The notes below the pieces were generated by a model. It made no database searches. It saw only the letters and a program-made list of their open reading frames with translations, and had not been told where the DNA came from. The position numbers and the translations under genes were made by a program. A stretch of DNA of 64,000 bases, from assembly GCF_030317035.1 (NCBI RefSeq), contig NZ_JASZYK010000020.1, positions 1-64,000 of the forward strand. Reading direction: 5' to 3'. Of this stretch, positions 35,833-45,900 are shown piece by piece. The DNA is from Variovorax sp. J22G73 (GTDB taxonomy: Bacteria; Pseudomonadota; Gammaproteobacteria; Burkholderiales; Burkholderiaceae_C). The stretch's first letter is position 1; each line of letters opens with the position of its first letter.

Positions 35833-36804
35833 TCAAGGAATCAGAAGCAACTTGCCGATCGTGGTACGGCTCTCCATGGCGGTATGGGCTGCCGCCGCAT
35901 CTTCAAGCCCGTACTCAGCGCTGATCCGAACTCGCAATTGACCTGACAGCACCCATTCGAAAAGCTTGGCCGCATGAGCGCGCAGCAGTTGCGGCGTGCG
36001 CACGTGGTGGCCGTATACCGCGTAACCCAGCTTAATGCTCTTGGGCAGACTGGTGATTTCGAGCGCGCCGGGGCCGCCCAGGACCGGGCCATACCAAGCA
36101 AAGGTTCCGCTCACGCGCAGCGCATCGAGCGATCCTTCGAAAGTCGCAGGGCCCGAGCCGTCGTACACCACGTGCACGCCCTCCCCGCCAGACAGGCGAA
36201 TCGCCTCCTCGGCAAACTGGCCATCGACGTCCACGATCACATAGTCCGCGCCGGCCTCCTTTGTCGCCGCGACCTTGTCGGCGGAAGACACCCTGCCGAT
36301 GACCGTGCCGCCGCGCATCTTGATGATCTGTGTCAACAACAGGCCCAGACCACCGGCTGCCGCGTGGACCAGAGCGATATCACCTGCCTGCACCGGATAG
36401 AAGTCCGTCGCGAAATGGCTAGCAGTGAGCCCCTGCATCATCAAAGCAGCAGCCGTCCGGTCGTCGATGCCGTCAGGCAAAGGAACCAAAGCCGCTGCCG
36501 GAATAAGCACTTTGTCGGCGTAGCTGCCCGGCGCGTAGACCCAGGCGACCCGTTGGCCCGGGACAAAGTGACTCACGTCGCTTCCAACTTCCAGAACGCG
36601 CCCTGCACCCTCCACACCCAGCGGCCTTGGATAGGCGAACTCATCCCAGAACTTTCCTTGCCGGACGCCCATGTCCATGAAGTTAACGCCTGCCACCGCC
36701 ACGGCAACCAACACCTGCCCCGGTCCAGGAATCGGATCCGGGCGCTCAACATACTCAATCACTTCCGGGCCGCCCGGACGTGCCACGACGATCGCTTTCA
36801 CCAT
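35833..36804 (-). CDS. Zinc-independent quinone oxidoreductase (MDR family)
   Basis: 323 residues from ATG 36804, with AAAGG upstream; a TTG at 36831 would start inside the operator and is less likely. It has the N-terminal GroES-like domain (PGPGQVLVAVAVAGVNFMDM, then GVEGAGRVLEVGSDV) and a Rossmann domain with the NADPH loop VHAAAGGLGLLLTQI near 150-165. The zinc ligands of alcohol dehydrogenases are absent, as in QOR/zeta-crystallin enzymes that reduce quinones with NADPH. A TetR repressor lies 45 bases upstream on the same strand. Confidence 0.9.
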   Translation of the reverse strand: MVKAIVVARPGGPEVIEYVERPDPIPGPGQVLVAVAVAGVNFMDMGVRQGKFWDEFAYPRPLGVEGAGRVLEVGSDVSHFVPGQRVAWVYAPGSYADKVLIPAAALVPLPDGIDDRTAAALMMQGLTASHFATDFYPVQAGDIALVHAAAGGLGLLLTQIIKMRGGTVIGRVSSADKVAATKEAGADYVIVDVDGQFAEEAIRLSGGEGVHVVYDGSGPATFEGSLDALRVSGTFAWYGPVLGGPGALEITSLPKSIKLGYAVYGHHVRTPQLLRAHAAKLFEWVLSGQLRVRISAEYGLEDAAAAHTAMESRTTIGKLLLIP

Positions 36805-36815
36805 CAGACCTTTAC

Positions 36816-36831
36816 TTGAACGATCATTCAA
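36816..36831. promoter_or_regulatory. Operator dyad upstream of the quinone oxidoreductase
   Basis: The inverted repeat TTGAA-N6-TTCAA lies in the 45-base gap between the TetR gene and the oxidoreductase, 12 bases before the ATG. Its size and symmetry suit a TetR-family dimer, and it shares TTCAATAAC with the site in front of the TetR gene. Confidence 0.6.
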
Positions 36832-36849
36832 TAACAGGAAGAAAAAAGA

Positions 36850-37425
36850 TCACCTCAAAGCCCGCAGCGCCAGCCTCGCCAAAGGATGCAGTTCAGCGTT
36901 TCCAGCGCCGCTACGCGCTGCCAGCCTTATTGCAGCGACGTTTGCGAGCAAAAAGGCGGCAGCGTGACGCTCATCGAGTTCAGCGGACAGGTCGCCGTCG
37001 GCCACGGCCTGCCCGATGGCCTTGACCAAAGCAGTGCTCAGTTGCCGCCCTGCCACCTTGCGGATATTCGCCAACTCCTCGCTGCCTTCTCTTTCGGCAC
37101 CGAATTCGCTGACGGAGCCGACGCCCAGGCATGGGAGAGCGGCTTCTTTCACAACACGTGCCAACAACATTTCGATGCCAGTCAAGGCGCTTGCGCCGGC
37201 CTTGAGCTCAGCAACGTGCGCTGCAGTCTCAGCGGACGAATAGCGCTCCAGCGTAGTGCAGTACAGGGCCCACTTGTCGCCGAACGCGTTGTACAGACTC
37301 TGCTTACCTATCTGCATGGCACCCGCCAGCATGTCTGCGGAAGACCCCGCGTAGCCGTGCTCGCGGAACACACCTAGCGCTGCGTCGAGGACTTCATCGC
37401 GGTCAAATTGTCTGGGCCGAGCCAT
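36850..37425 (-). CDS. TetR-family repressor of the oxidoreductase
   Basis: 191 residues from ATG 37425 (ARPRQFDRDEVLDAALGVFR), a start expected for this family; a longer frame to 37548 is open but not conserved-looking. The helix-turn-helix is GYAGSSADMLAGAMQIGKQS followed by LYNAFGDKWALY, similar to regulators controlling quinone or aldehyde stress genes. The C-terminal domain contains two Cys-free helices and CLGVGS. Two dyads, one before its own gene and one before the oxidoreductase, suggest repression of both with induction by a quinone-like ligand (inference). Confidence 0.88.
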   Translation of the reverse strand: MARPRQFDRDEVLDAALGVFREHGYAGSSADMLAGAMQIGKQSLYNAFGDKWALYCTTLERYSSAETAAHVAELKAGASALTGIEMLLARVVKEAALPCLGVGSVSEFGAEREGSEELANIRKVAGRQLSTALVKAIGQAVADGDLSAELDERHAAAFLLANVAAIRLAARSGAGNAELHPLARLALRALR

Positions 37426-37444
37426 GCAGCAACTATACGCTGTT

Positions 37445-37461
37445 TTGTACTGTTTGTTCAA
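37445..37461. promoter_or_regulatory. Operator dyad upstream of the TetR gene
   Basis: TTGTAC-N5-GTTCAA lies 20 bases upstream of the TetR ATG, within the likely promoter. It resembles the dyad at 36816-36831 in both half-sites, consistent with autoregulation. Confidence 0.55.
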
Positions 37462-38329
37462 TAACCTAGCCTGCCTAGGCTGGAGCCGACCTGCACGGGC
37501 CAACATAAGCCCGCCATAACTTGGCGTTTGCGAACCTGCTGTCAGCACGAGAATGGCGCTAGGAGCCGGCTCCAGTGCGCCCTAAGGACCGCAATGCACC
37601 CCATATCGGGAGCCCATAGCAGCGTCTCTCATTGGAGACATTGGACCTCGCCCGAAGCAGCCGGCCGCGAGCCCAGATCGGTGCGAGAACGGCACACACA
37701 CGCGGATTCAATGGCGCAAAATCGAAATTTTGCGAAGGTTCAACGGCGCGCCGCGCGAAGATCGGATGCACCAGCGGTGCAACAAATGAGGGCCTGAAGT
37801 TCTAGCCGATAAGGTCCACTGGCGTTCCGCACCAGGACGCAATGGACGGGACAAGCATCAAGTCCGAGGGCGCTCCTGCTCACGTCTCAACGACCTTGCG
37901 CAGCAAGGCCACCCCATGCCTCGAGGAGAACGGTGTTGCGGCATCGTGGAGAGCGACATGCTGCACGAACTCATGAGCGATGAGGATCCGGCCCAGAGCC
38001 CCTCGGCCCGCCGCCTGCGTGGATATCGACGCGGCGCAGGTGCACGCGATGGTGCAGGCGCTGGAATCCCATTCCCTGGTCCAAAAAAGGAACTGAAACA
38101 GAGGCAGGGGCCCAACCACAGAGGCCTGCTTTCAGCACTCATCCCGGGTCAACAAGCCGGCAAACGCCGTGGCGGGTTGCATGGGTCAGGTTATGTCGAT
38201 GGCAGCGGTGGCGATTGTCCACCGCGCCAATGCGAATCCGTTGCGTCGATCGGGTGGCGCGCAGAGCTTGGCCCGCGAAAGGTGCCGCGGTGGGCCCTAT
38301 GCCGCGAGCCGCCTCAGAACCGAGGCGCA
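37462..38329. other. Intergenic, nothing firm
   Basis: About 870 bases. A plus-strand frame from 37916 opens with MPRGERCCGIVESDMLHELM and SDEDPAQSPS but loses protein character after 40 codons. No gene or RNA is supported. Confidence 0.35.
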
Positions 38330-39307
38330 TCAGTTTCGCGCTCTTTCCGCGTTGCGCAGATCCCGGATCTGATCATGGTTTTTCTGGGCACCGTCTGCTT
38401 GTCGCTGGACCACCGAACGCACATCAGCCGGAAGGCTCTGCTTGAGCGCCTTGCGGTAGCGCGCGATGCCCGTGTCTTCGCCGCGCTCGCAGGACTCGAG
38501 GATTGACAATTCGCTGTCAGCGCCGACGCTGCCCTTGACTTGGAGCCAGCCGCGATGCATTGCGCCCGCGGCCGTACCGCCGGAAGCCGGTTCGCCACCG
38601 TAGCGACGCACAAGCTGACTCAGTTCTTCCCCCGCCTGGCGGCAGCCTTCAGCGCGGCTGAAGAAAAGCTGCTTCGCATTGGCCGAATCGACCTGCTCTC
38701 CGCAGGTGCGAAAGCCGTACTCGCCATCGCGCGCGTTCTCCAGGAGGTCGTTCAGGACATCCACCACGTCCTCATTGGACAGATCTTCGTGGCTGACGAT
38801 ATCGCTGCCATTGGCCTGCTTGGCGTAGTAGGTTTCGTCGGCTCGGTTCCATGCCGCCAAGGTCGCCGGGCGGGCCTGTTCCCATTCGAGGCGCGAGGCG
38901 CCGCGCCGGGTGGCCCATTCGGATGCCAGTTCACGCTCCGCACCCTCGAAGTCCGAGCCCCGATTGACACGGCCTGACCAACCCAGTTCATAGGCCGGGC
39001 CATAGTCATCGTAGGTCAGCGCGGCATCGCGGTAGGGCTCTGTCGCGTAGTGCTCGCGCCAGTATGCGTCTTCGAGTGTTGGGTTGACGCCTTCAGCCAC
39101 GGCCTTGCCGCCCAGTCCGCCGACGACGGCACCGGCCACCAAGCCGACCACGGTGCCGACGGGACCGGCGACCGATCCCGCGGCCGCACCTGCAATCGCA
39201 CCGCCTGTTGCGCCGACACCAGTGCCAACAGGGTGCGCACCCGGCGTGCCGGTGAGTGGATCACGGTTGGGCGATCCTGCGTCATTCGAGTCGTTGGGGG
39301 TTGCCAT
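38330..39307 (-). CDS. Glycine-zipper / DUF2383-type (PA2169-like) stress protein
   Basis: 325 residues from ATG 39307 with ribosome site CAGGAGA; a longer frame is less likely. Residues about 30-70 are a Gly/Ala-rich double hydrophobic stretch (GATGGAIAGAAAGSVAGPVG) of glycine-zipper type that may insert in membranes. A tryptophan- and tyrosine-rich middle (DAYWREHYATEPYRDAALTY) follows. The C-terminal 145 residues (EDVVDVLNDLLENARDGEYG, then AGEELSQLVRRYGGEP and RGEDTGIARYRKAL) form the four-helix ferritin-like DUF2383 domain. The combination is common in soil proteobacteria; function is not established, and stress protection is a guess. Confidence 0.8.
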   Translation of the reverse strand: MATPNDSNDAGSPNRDPLTGTPGAHPVGTGVGATGGAIAGAAAGSVAGPVGTVVGLVAGAVVGGLGGKAVAEGVNPTLEDAYWREHYATEPYRDAALTYDDYGPAYELGWSGRVNRGSDFEGAERELASEWATRRGASRLEWEQARPATLAAWNRADETYYAKQANGSDIVSHEDLSNEDVVDVLNDLLENARDGEYGFRTCGEQVDSANAKQLFFSRAEGCRQAGEELSQLVRRYGGEPASGGTAAGAMHRGWLQVKGSVGADSELSILESCERGEDTGIARYRKALKQSLPADVRSVVQRQADGAQKNHDQIRDLRNAERARN

Positions 39308-39831
39308 AGGGGTCTCCTGAAGTGCGTGTTGACTGTTCGCGAGCTCTTCGAAACAAAGAGGTGACTGCAATGTGCGCACTTGGCCGTGCCCGACGCGTCA
39401 GCGATCCGACGGGCTTCGTGTAGGCGTTGGCGGACCTGCCTGAGCCTATCGCCAGGCCACAATAGGTGCGACTCTCGAGACCCGCTCCGCAAGGTGCCGA
39501 TGAGCCGGTCTTCCCACGCAGGCGGCGATGTGCCGCAGTTGTTAGATGCACTTGTCGAGCGGGATTGCGATATTGCAAACTCCAAGATGCGCAGTCACGT
39601 CGAACATGTCATGTTTGAGATCGATCTGGTACCGAGCAGGTCGCAAAGAACGGCCGCGTGCGGTTGACTGCTGTAAGGCGGCACAGGTGAAGACGGGGCG
39701 ACAGGGCGGTCAAGGTCATCCTTCATGGCGTGAAGAGGCGGCTGAGCTTCCAACGTATGGAGGCCAATGAACCCTGGCGTTCAGGCGCCTGGAGCGCTCA
39801 AGGCACTGCGAGACATTGCATGCCGCGCCTA
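39308..39831. other. Intergenic, nothing recognised
   Basis: About 520 bases. No frame has protein-like composition and no dyad or terminator of note was found. Confidence 0.35.
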
Positions 39832-40737
39832 TCAGCCCGGCCCATCGCTGGCAGCCGCCAGAAGTGGCACTACCAGATCACTGATCGGCGTTGGGATGCC
39901 GTGAACGCGAGCCCGTCGCTGCACCACCCCGTTGCGGATGTCCCATTCGAGGGGGCGGCCCGCTTGGCGGTCCGCAAGGATAGAAGTTCCCATGTCGCTC
40001 GGCGAGGTCTGAAGTTGGTCGACGATCTCTTGCGGCACATGGTCGCCCAACGCCGCGCCTTCCGCACTGGCCACTTCAAGGCATTCGCGCAGATAGGCCA
40101 ACGAAAGACGGCCAATGTCGTCCCGGGAAAACATGCCGGCACGACGGCCTGTAAGAACCTGCAGACCGGCCACCGCGTTCTGCATCAGCTTTCGCCACGC
40201 CACGGACGTGAAGTCGGCCGACACGTCAACCGAACAGCGTGTATCGCTCAAAGCTGCCAAAACCACCCTGGACGCCGGCACGTCGGGCAAAGTGAGGCGC
40301 GCCTTGCGGCGCAGCCACACCGAGGCATCCGGTTCGCGTTGAGCGGGGAACCACACCACCGACGCCAGGACGGATCCGCCGGCCAGGTAGGGTGCGAACA
40401 GCGCTTTCTGCTCGACGCCGTTTTGCAGTATGCAGACCACCGTCTTCGCGCTGCCCAGCACCGAAAGCCACGGCGCCGCGGCCTCAATCTGTGTTGCCTT
40501 CACCGCGACAAACACCAGGTCGAACGGGCTCGGGATCTCGGACGGATTGATCCGCACAGGTCCGGGAACGACGATGTGGCCGCCATCGAAACGCAGCTCC
40601 AGACGCTCAAGCGCCGAACGACCGCAAATCACGGGCGTTCGCCCGACCTCATGAAGCGCCGCTGCCACAGTGGTACCAATTGCACCTGGACCCACAAGGG
40701 CAACGGACGGATGGCGGTTTTCGGGACTGGTCGTCAT
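39832..40737 (-). CDS. 2-dehydropantoate 2-reductase-like protein
   Basis: 301 residues from ATG 40737 preceded by AAAGGG. The NADP-binding Rossmann motif VALVGPGAIGTTVAAAL is at about 11-27; VAVKATQIEAAAPWL carries the conserved Lys, and the C-terminal domain has AWRKLMQNAVAGLQVLTGRR with the second catalytic Lys and Asn. The ApbA/PanE family reduces ketopantoate to pantoate, but many paralogues reduce other 2-keto acids. Linkage to an EamA transporter and a LysR regulator suggests a catabolic or export-linked paralogue rather than the housekeeping panE (inference). Confidence 0.85.
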   Translation of the reverse strand: MTTSPENRHPSVALVGPGAIGTTVAAALHEVGRTPVICGRSALERLELRFDGGHIVVPGPVRINPSEIPSPFDLVFVAVKATQIEAAAPWLSVLGSAKTVVCILQNGVEQKALFAPYLAGGSVLASVVWFPAQREPDASVWLRRKARLTLPDVPASRVVLAALSDTRCSVDVSADFTSVAWRKLMQNAVAGLQVLTGRRAGMFSRDDIGRLSLAYLRECLEVASAEGAALGDHVPQEIVDQLQTSPSDMGTSILADRQAGRPLEWDIRNGVVQRRARVHGIPTPISDLVVPLLAAASDGPG

Positions 40738-40784
40738 GAAGACCCTTTGATGGTTGTCATGGGCTACCGATGCTCGCGTCACCG

Positions 40785-41612
40785 TCAGCCGATGGCGATC
40801 GTGCCGATGGCGATGACCGAGCAAGCCAGCAACTTGCGGGCCGTCAGTGCCTCGCCGAGGAAAAAGTAGCCGATCAGCGTCGCAAACACCACGCTGGTCT
40901 CACGCAACGCAGATACCGCTCCCATGGGCGCCTTGGACATGGCATAGACCACGAGCCCGTAGGCCCCAAGCGAGACCAGCCCGCCCACGAGCGCCGTGAT
41001 GAACCCCGGGCGCATCGTGAACAGACTGCCAACGCCACGCAGCGCGCAGAACACCACAGGCATCAGGATGCCCCACAAGGCACACATCCACGCCGTGTAG
41101 GCCAGCGGAGCCCCCGACAGTCGCACACCGATCCCGTCGACCAAGCTGTAGGCGGCAATGAAACAGCCGGTGCCCAGCGCATACGGCAGGCTCGGAACGA
41201 CAAGCCTGCGTCCCTTGAAGGCCAGAAACACGATCCCGCCGGATACCAGCGCAATCCCCAGCAGCGCGCCTGTTCCCACCCGCTCTCCGGCGAAGAAGGA
41301 GGCCGCCATCGTGATCAGCAGGGGAGAAGTGCCGCGTGCGATCGGATAGGTCTGCCCGAGATCGCCGACGCGATAGCTGCGCACGAGAAACAGGTTGTAG
41401 CCAACATGCAGTCCCGCCGAAAGGGCCGCGTACATCCAGCTGGGTCTGGCCGGAGGCGTCAAGAACAAAGCCACTGCTCCGCTGGCCAGCGCCACCGCCA
41501 GGCACATGATGGTCATCGACCACAGTCTGTCGGCTCCGCTGCGCAGCAATGCATTCCAGCCCGCATGCAACAACGCAGCAAGAAGCACCAGCATGACAAT
41601 TGAAACGGACAT
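40785..41612 (-). CDS. EamA/DMT-family transporter
   Basis: 275 residues with ten hydrophobic segments in two five-helix halves, as in drug/metabolite transporters. Recognisable features are LHAGWNALLRSGADRLW at the first loop, the RSYRVGDLGQTYPIARGTSP segment at the end of the first half, and ALRETSVVFATLIGYFFLGE in the second half. It probably exports or imports a small metabolite. It ends 47 bases before the reductase gene and is likely in one operon with it. The substrate is unknown. Confidence 0.88.
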   Translation of the reverse strand: MSVSIVMLVLLAALLHAGWNALLRSGADRLWSMTIMCLAVALASGAVALFLTPPARPSWMYAALSAGLHVGYNLFLVRSYRVGDLGQTYPIARGTSPLLITMAASFFAGERVGTGALLGIALVSGGIVFLAFKGRRLVVPSLPYALGTGCFIAAYSLVDGIGVRLSGAPLAYTAWMCALWGILMPVVFCALRGVGSLFTMRPGFITALVGGLVSLGAYGLVVYAMSKAPMGAVSALRETSVVFATLIGYFFLGEALTARKLLACSVIAIGTIAIG

Positions 41613-41685
41613 GCTTCATGCTAGCGGCGCAGCGCCTCGATCAAGGCGAAACATCCTCATTGCACAATGAGCAAATCCTCATGAA

Positions 41686-42591
41686 TCATCGATAGGCCTG
41701 CTGAGCCTTGCCCGATTCCGCAAGCAGCCAATCGCGAAAGTAAATGACATGTGACTGCGACTCGATGCCCTTGGGGCAGACAAAGTAGTAGGCAACCGGG
41801 GATGGGAACGGCAAGTCAAACAGCCTCACCAGACGGCCGTCGTTGATCTCGGATTCGACATGGCCGCTACGGGCCAGCGCAATGCCCTGGCCCAGCAATG
41901 CCGCTTCGATGGTCATGTTGGTGTCAGCGAACCTGACATTTTCCCTGAGCGTGGAGAGACCTACGCCGACTTGTTGCAACCACAGTTCCCACTTCGGCAC
42001 CAGATCCGCGCCGTCGCGTGTCAGCAATGGATAGCGCAACAATTCTGCCGGCTCGCCCGGCGCCCCGAAGCGCTCGAGGAAATCGGGGCTGGCGACCGGA
42101 AAAATCTGTTCCCTGAACAGAAGTTCTGAGTACAAAGCTGCATAGTTGCCATTGCCCAGACGGATTGCAACGTCCGACTCCGCGCTTGAAAAATGGATAG
42201 CCTTGTCGGTCGTTTCCAGCGTCAACAGGATTTCCGGATGCTGGCGCGACAGGCTCGGCAATCTCGGGAGCAGCCATTTCAAGGCGAATGAGTAGGTCGT
42301 ACTGACTCGGAGCCGGACCCTGCCTTTTCCCCCTCTTAGATCAGCGAGCGTTGTGTTCAGGCTCGTGAAGAATTCACGCACGATCGGCGCGAGCGCCGCA
42401 CCTTCGGGTGTCAGTCTCAACGACTTCCCTCGCTGGAACAGCTGCAACCCCCAGATCTCTTCGAGATTTCTCAACTGGTGACTGACGGCACTTTGAGTGA
42501 CGTGCAATTCTTCCGAAGCAGAGGTGAATGTGGCGTGCCGCGTCGCAACCTCAAAGGCTCGCAAAGTAGCGGTAGGAGGCAAATCTCTCAT
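41686..42591 (-). CDS. LysR-family regulator, GcvA type
   Basis: 301 residues. The opening MRDLPPTATLRAFEVATRHA followed by FTSASEELHVTQSAVSHQLR is typical of GcvA-like LysR proteins, with the helix-turn-helix at about 20-60. The effector domain starts near 90 (RVRLRVSTTYSFALKWLLPR) and contains SDVAIRLGNGNY. It lies 73 bases upstream of the EamA gene on the same strand, so it may regulate the transporter-reductase operon directly. The effector is unknown. Confidence 0.9.
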   Translation of the reverse strand: MRDLPPTATLRAFEVATRHATFTSASEELHVTQSAVSHQLRNLEEIWGLQLFQRGKSLRLTPEGAALAPIVREFFTSLNTTLADLRGGKGRVRLRVSTTYSFALKWLLPRLPSLSRQHPEILLTLETTDKAIHFSSAESDVAIRLGNGNYAALYSELLFREQIFPVASPDFLERFGAPGEPAELLRYPLLTRDGADLVPKWELWLQQVGVGLSTLRENVRFADTNMTIEAALLGQGIALARSGHVESEINDGRLVRLFDLPFPSPVAYYFVCPKGIESQSHVIYFRDWLLAESGKAQQAYR

Positions 42592-42993
42592 GGAGTTGTT
42601 TCTTTGAAAGATTCAGAGAGAATTTCATGAATGAAAACTCATGATAAGAGGTTCGTTCGACCTCGGCCAAAGTGCCATCCTTGTTGACTCAGAAAAATCA
42701 GAGCAGACGCGCGCGATCCTAAAGTACCGACTATTGGCACTAAGCCATCAAGTGCCGGGGCAGCATCTTGCGGATTTTCCTACGAGCTTGGTCGATGAAG
42801 TGCTTGATAACGATCGTCGATGAAATGCACTCTGAGAGATGACTATCGAATAGTTCGCGACGATCTCAGGCTCGAACGGAACGAATTCGAACAACGCTGT
42901 ACAGACGCTCGCCTTCAGCGGTTCGTCGTCGAGTCTTGGACCTGATCGATCTTGGCGTCGTGTCCTGCCTGCGACACTCACCTCCCCCCACCC
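42592..42993. other. Intergenic downstream of the second autotransporter
   Basis: About 400 bases with no supported gene. It contains the promoter of the LysR gene. No convincing terminator hairpin for the autotransporter was identified. Confidence 0.35.
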
Positions 42994-45900
42994 CTACCAG
43001 CGCACCCGCACGCCCACCGACGCGTTGACCGAGCTCTTGACGCGCGCCGCACCGCCCGAGGCCCACAGCTTGCCAAGCTCGCCGTAGATCGCGGTGCGCT
43101 CGCCGAGCGCGAGCGTTAAGCCGCCGGCCACTTCGGTGCTGGTCGATCCGGTCTCGCTACGGATGGCCGTGCTGCCGCCCAGGCTCAGGAACTGCGCCAC
43201 GTCTGCCCCGCCCGACGCGTGCAGCACGTTGATGCGGCCGTAGGGCTGCAGCGTGCCGGCGCCGGTGGCGATCTCGCCCTTCACGCGCACGCCCGCGCGC
43301 ACGATGAGGCCGTCGTTCGAGTCCTGTGTGACCAGCGCACCCGCGATGCCCGCATCGTCCATGCGCAGGCTCTGGTGGACGAGCTGCAGCTGCGGCTCCA
43401 CGGTCCACCCGCCGCCGACGCCGAAGGCCTTGCCCACCTCCAGCGAGGCCAGCAGGCTCCTGCCCTTGCCCGAACTGCCGAAGCTCGCGATCGGCTGCAC
43501 GCTGTAGCGGTGCTCGCCAGCCTGCAGCACGCCATCAGCGTGCCAGCCACTGTCACCGCTCCATGTGGCGTATGCGCCGATGTAGCGGCTGCGCAGGTCG
43601 TTGGTGCCCGCGTCCAGCCCCTGGATGCCACGCGCAAAACCGCTCACGCGGATGTTGCCCTGGAGCTGGCCGACGTAGACGCCGGCGCGCCAGTCCGCAT
43701 CGGCCCACAGGTCGGTGCCGGCCTGGAAGCCGTTCAGGCGCCCATCGCTGCGTGCGTTCGCAGTGCCGCGCTGGCTCACGTCGATGTCGGTGCTGATCAC
43801 GCGCCCCCAGGCGCGGCGGCCGCGCGGGGCCGTGCCTTCGAGGCGGTCGGCGGCGTCGCTCGGTACGCTTCGCGCATCCTCTCCGCCGCGCGTTTGCAGG
43901 TTGCCCAGCATCGCGAAATTGCCCTGGCGCAGCTGCTGCGCGAGGGCGGCGTACATAGGCACTTCGATGCGGTAGGTCGGCAGGCCGCCGGGAACGCTCG
44001 GGCCACCGGGGTTGCCGGGGCCGCCCGGTGTGCCGCCGCTGCCGGTGGTGGAGCGCAGGTACCAATTCTCGCCGGCGCCGCTGGCGTCTGCAGCGTGCAG
44101 CCGGTATTCGTAGGCGCCTGCATCGACGTGCCCGCCGGCCAGCGCGAAGGCGTCCTTGGTGGTCTGCGCGGTGGTGCTCGCGCCGTTGAGCGCGCTGATC
44201 ACCTCGATGCCGTTGCCGCTCGTGAGCGCGCCCAGGCCGCCCAGGTTGATGATCTGCACCGTGGTGTGACCGCTCGCCGTGGCGCCGGCGCCGTCGAGCA
44301 CCAGCCGGTCGGAGGGGCCTGCAGCATTGAGCACCGTGGCCAGCCGCACAATGCCGTTCTGGCCGCTGTACGGCCCGTTGACGGTGAGCGTGGTGCCCGG
44401 TGCGGCGCCTGCCAGCGAGACGGTGCCGCTGTTCGAAAGCGAGGCTACGGTCTGGTTGAAGCCGCCCAGGTCGAGCGTGGCGCCGGCCGCCACGCTGTGC
44501 GCCGAGGCCGCGCTCAGTGCGTTGGTCCCGCCCGCGCTCAGCGTGCCGGCGTTCACCTGGGTCGCGCCCGCATAGGTGTTGGCGCCCGTCAGCTTGAAAC
44601 TGCCCGTGCCCTGCTTGACCACGCCGCCGGCACCCGTCACGGCGCCCGCGAAGGAGGTGCTGGTGTTGTCGCCGCCGGTCGTGAGCGTGGCGCTGCCGAG
44701 CTTGACCTCGCCGCCCGCGCTGCCACCACCCGCGAGCGAACCGATCCGCTGGTCGAAGCCGTCCAGGTAGAGCGTGGCGCCGGCCTTGTCGGCCAGTGCG
44801 ATCGGTGCCGCCGCGTTCAGCAGGCCCGGCGCGCCCAGGCGCAGCGTGCCCTCGGCGATGACGGTGGCGCCGGTGCGGGTGCTCGTGCCTGCGAGCGTGA
44901 GCGTGCCCGCGCCCGACTTAACCAGGTTGCCGCTGCCGCTGAGGGCGCCGCTGGCGACAAGGTCCAGGCCCGCGTCGGCGATCTCGACGCTGCCGCCGCC
45001 CGCGCCGATGTCCAGGTTGCGCGCGGTGCCGGTGAATCCGGTGCCCGAGACCTGCAGGCGCCCGCCGCTTTCCAGCACGACGTTGCCGGCGGCCGCGCCG
45101 AGGTTGCTGTCCGCGGACACGGAGAGCACGCCCGCCTGCACCGCGGTGCCGCCTGTATAAGTGTTGGCCCCGCCCAGCACCAGCGTGCCGTCGCCGGTCT
45201 TCGCGATGCCTGCGGCGCCGGCGATGGGGTTGTTCACCGTGGCGGTGTAGCCGGCCGAACCCGCGCCGCCGTCGCCCACGCGAATCTCGGCACGGGCGCC
45301 GCCGCCCGCGCCGGTCAGCGTGAGGGTATCGCCGGCCAGCGTGTATCCGCTGCTCGCGAACTGCATGCCGGTGGCCTGTACCGCGCTGCCGGTGTTGTCC
45401 ACCGTCACCGTGCCCGGCGCGCCGGTGAAGATCGCGAAGCCCGGCTGCGGCAGCATCGGCGCACTGACGGTGCCCACGGTGTCGGTCCACACCGGCGCGG
45501 TGCTCGACCAGGTGCCGGTGCCGCCGCCCGATTGCGTCGGGCTCGCCAGGCCGTTCGCGTTCCAGAAGTTCAGCGTCATGCCGGTGCTGTTGACGAGCAT
45601 GAAGCGCTTGTCGGCGGCCAGGTTCTGCAGAGAAAGGGCGCTGCCGCCCGGCACGCCGCCCAGCGTCAGCGTGCCGCCGCCGGTGAGCGCGCCGCCGTAG
45701 TCCACGAGCCGGTACACGCCGGGGCCGAAGCCGCCGGCATTCGTCACGTTCAGGGTGGTGTTGCCCGCGATGAGCAGGTCGCCGCCCACGCTCACGCTGT
45801 CGCCCTGGCCGGACGTGGCGAAGTCGGGGCCGGGCGCGCCGAACTGGTAGTCGAACACGCTGCCGTTGGCCAGCGACAGCTTGCCGCCGATGGTGAGCGT

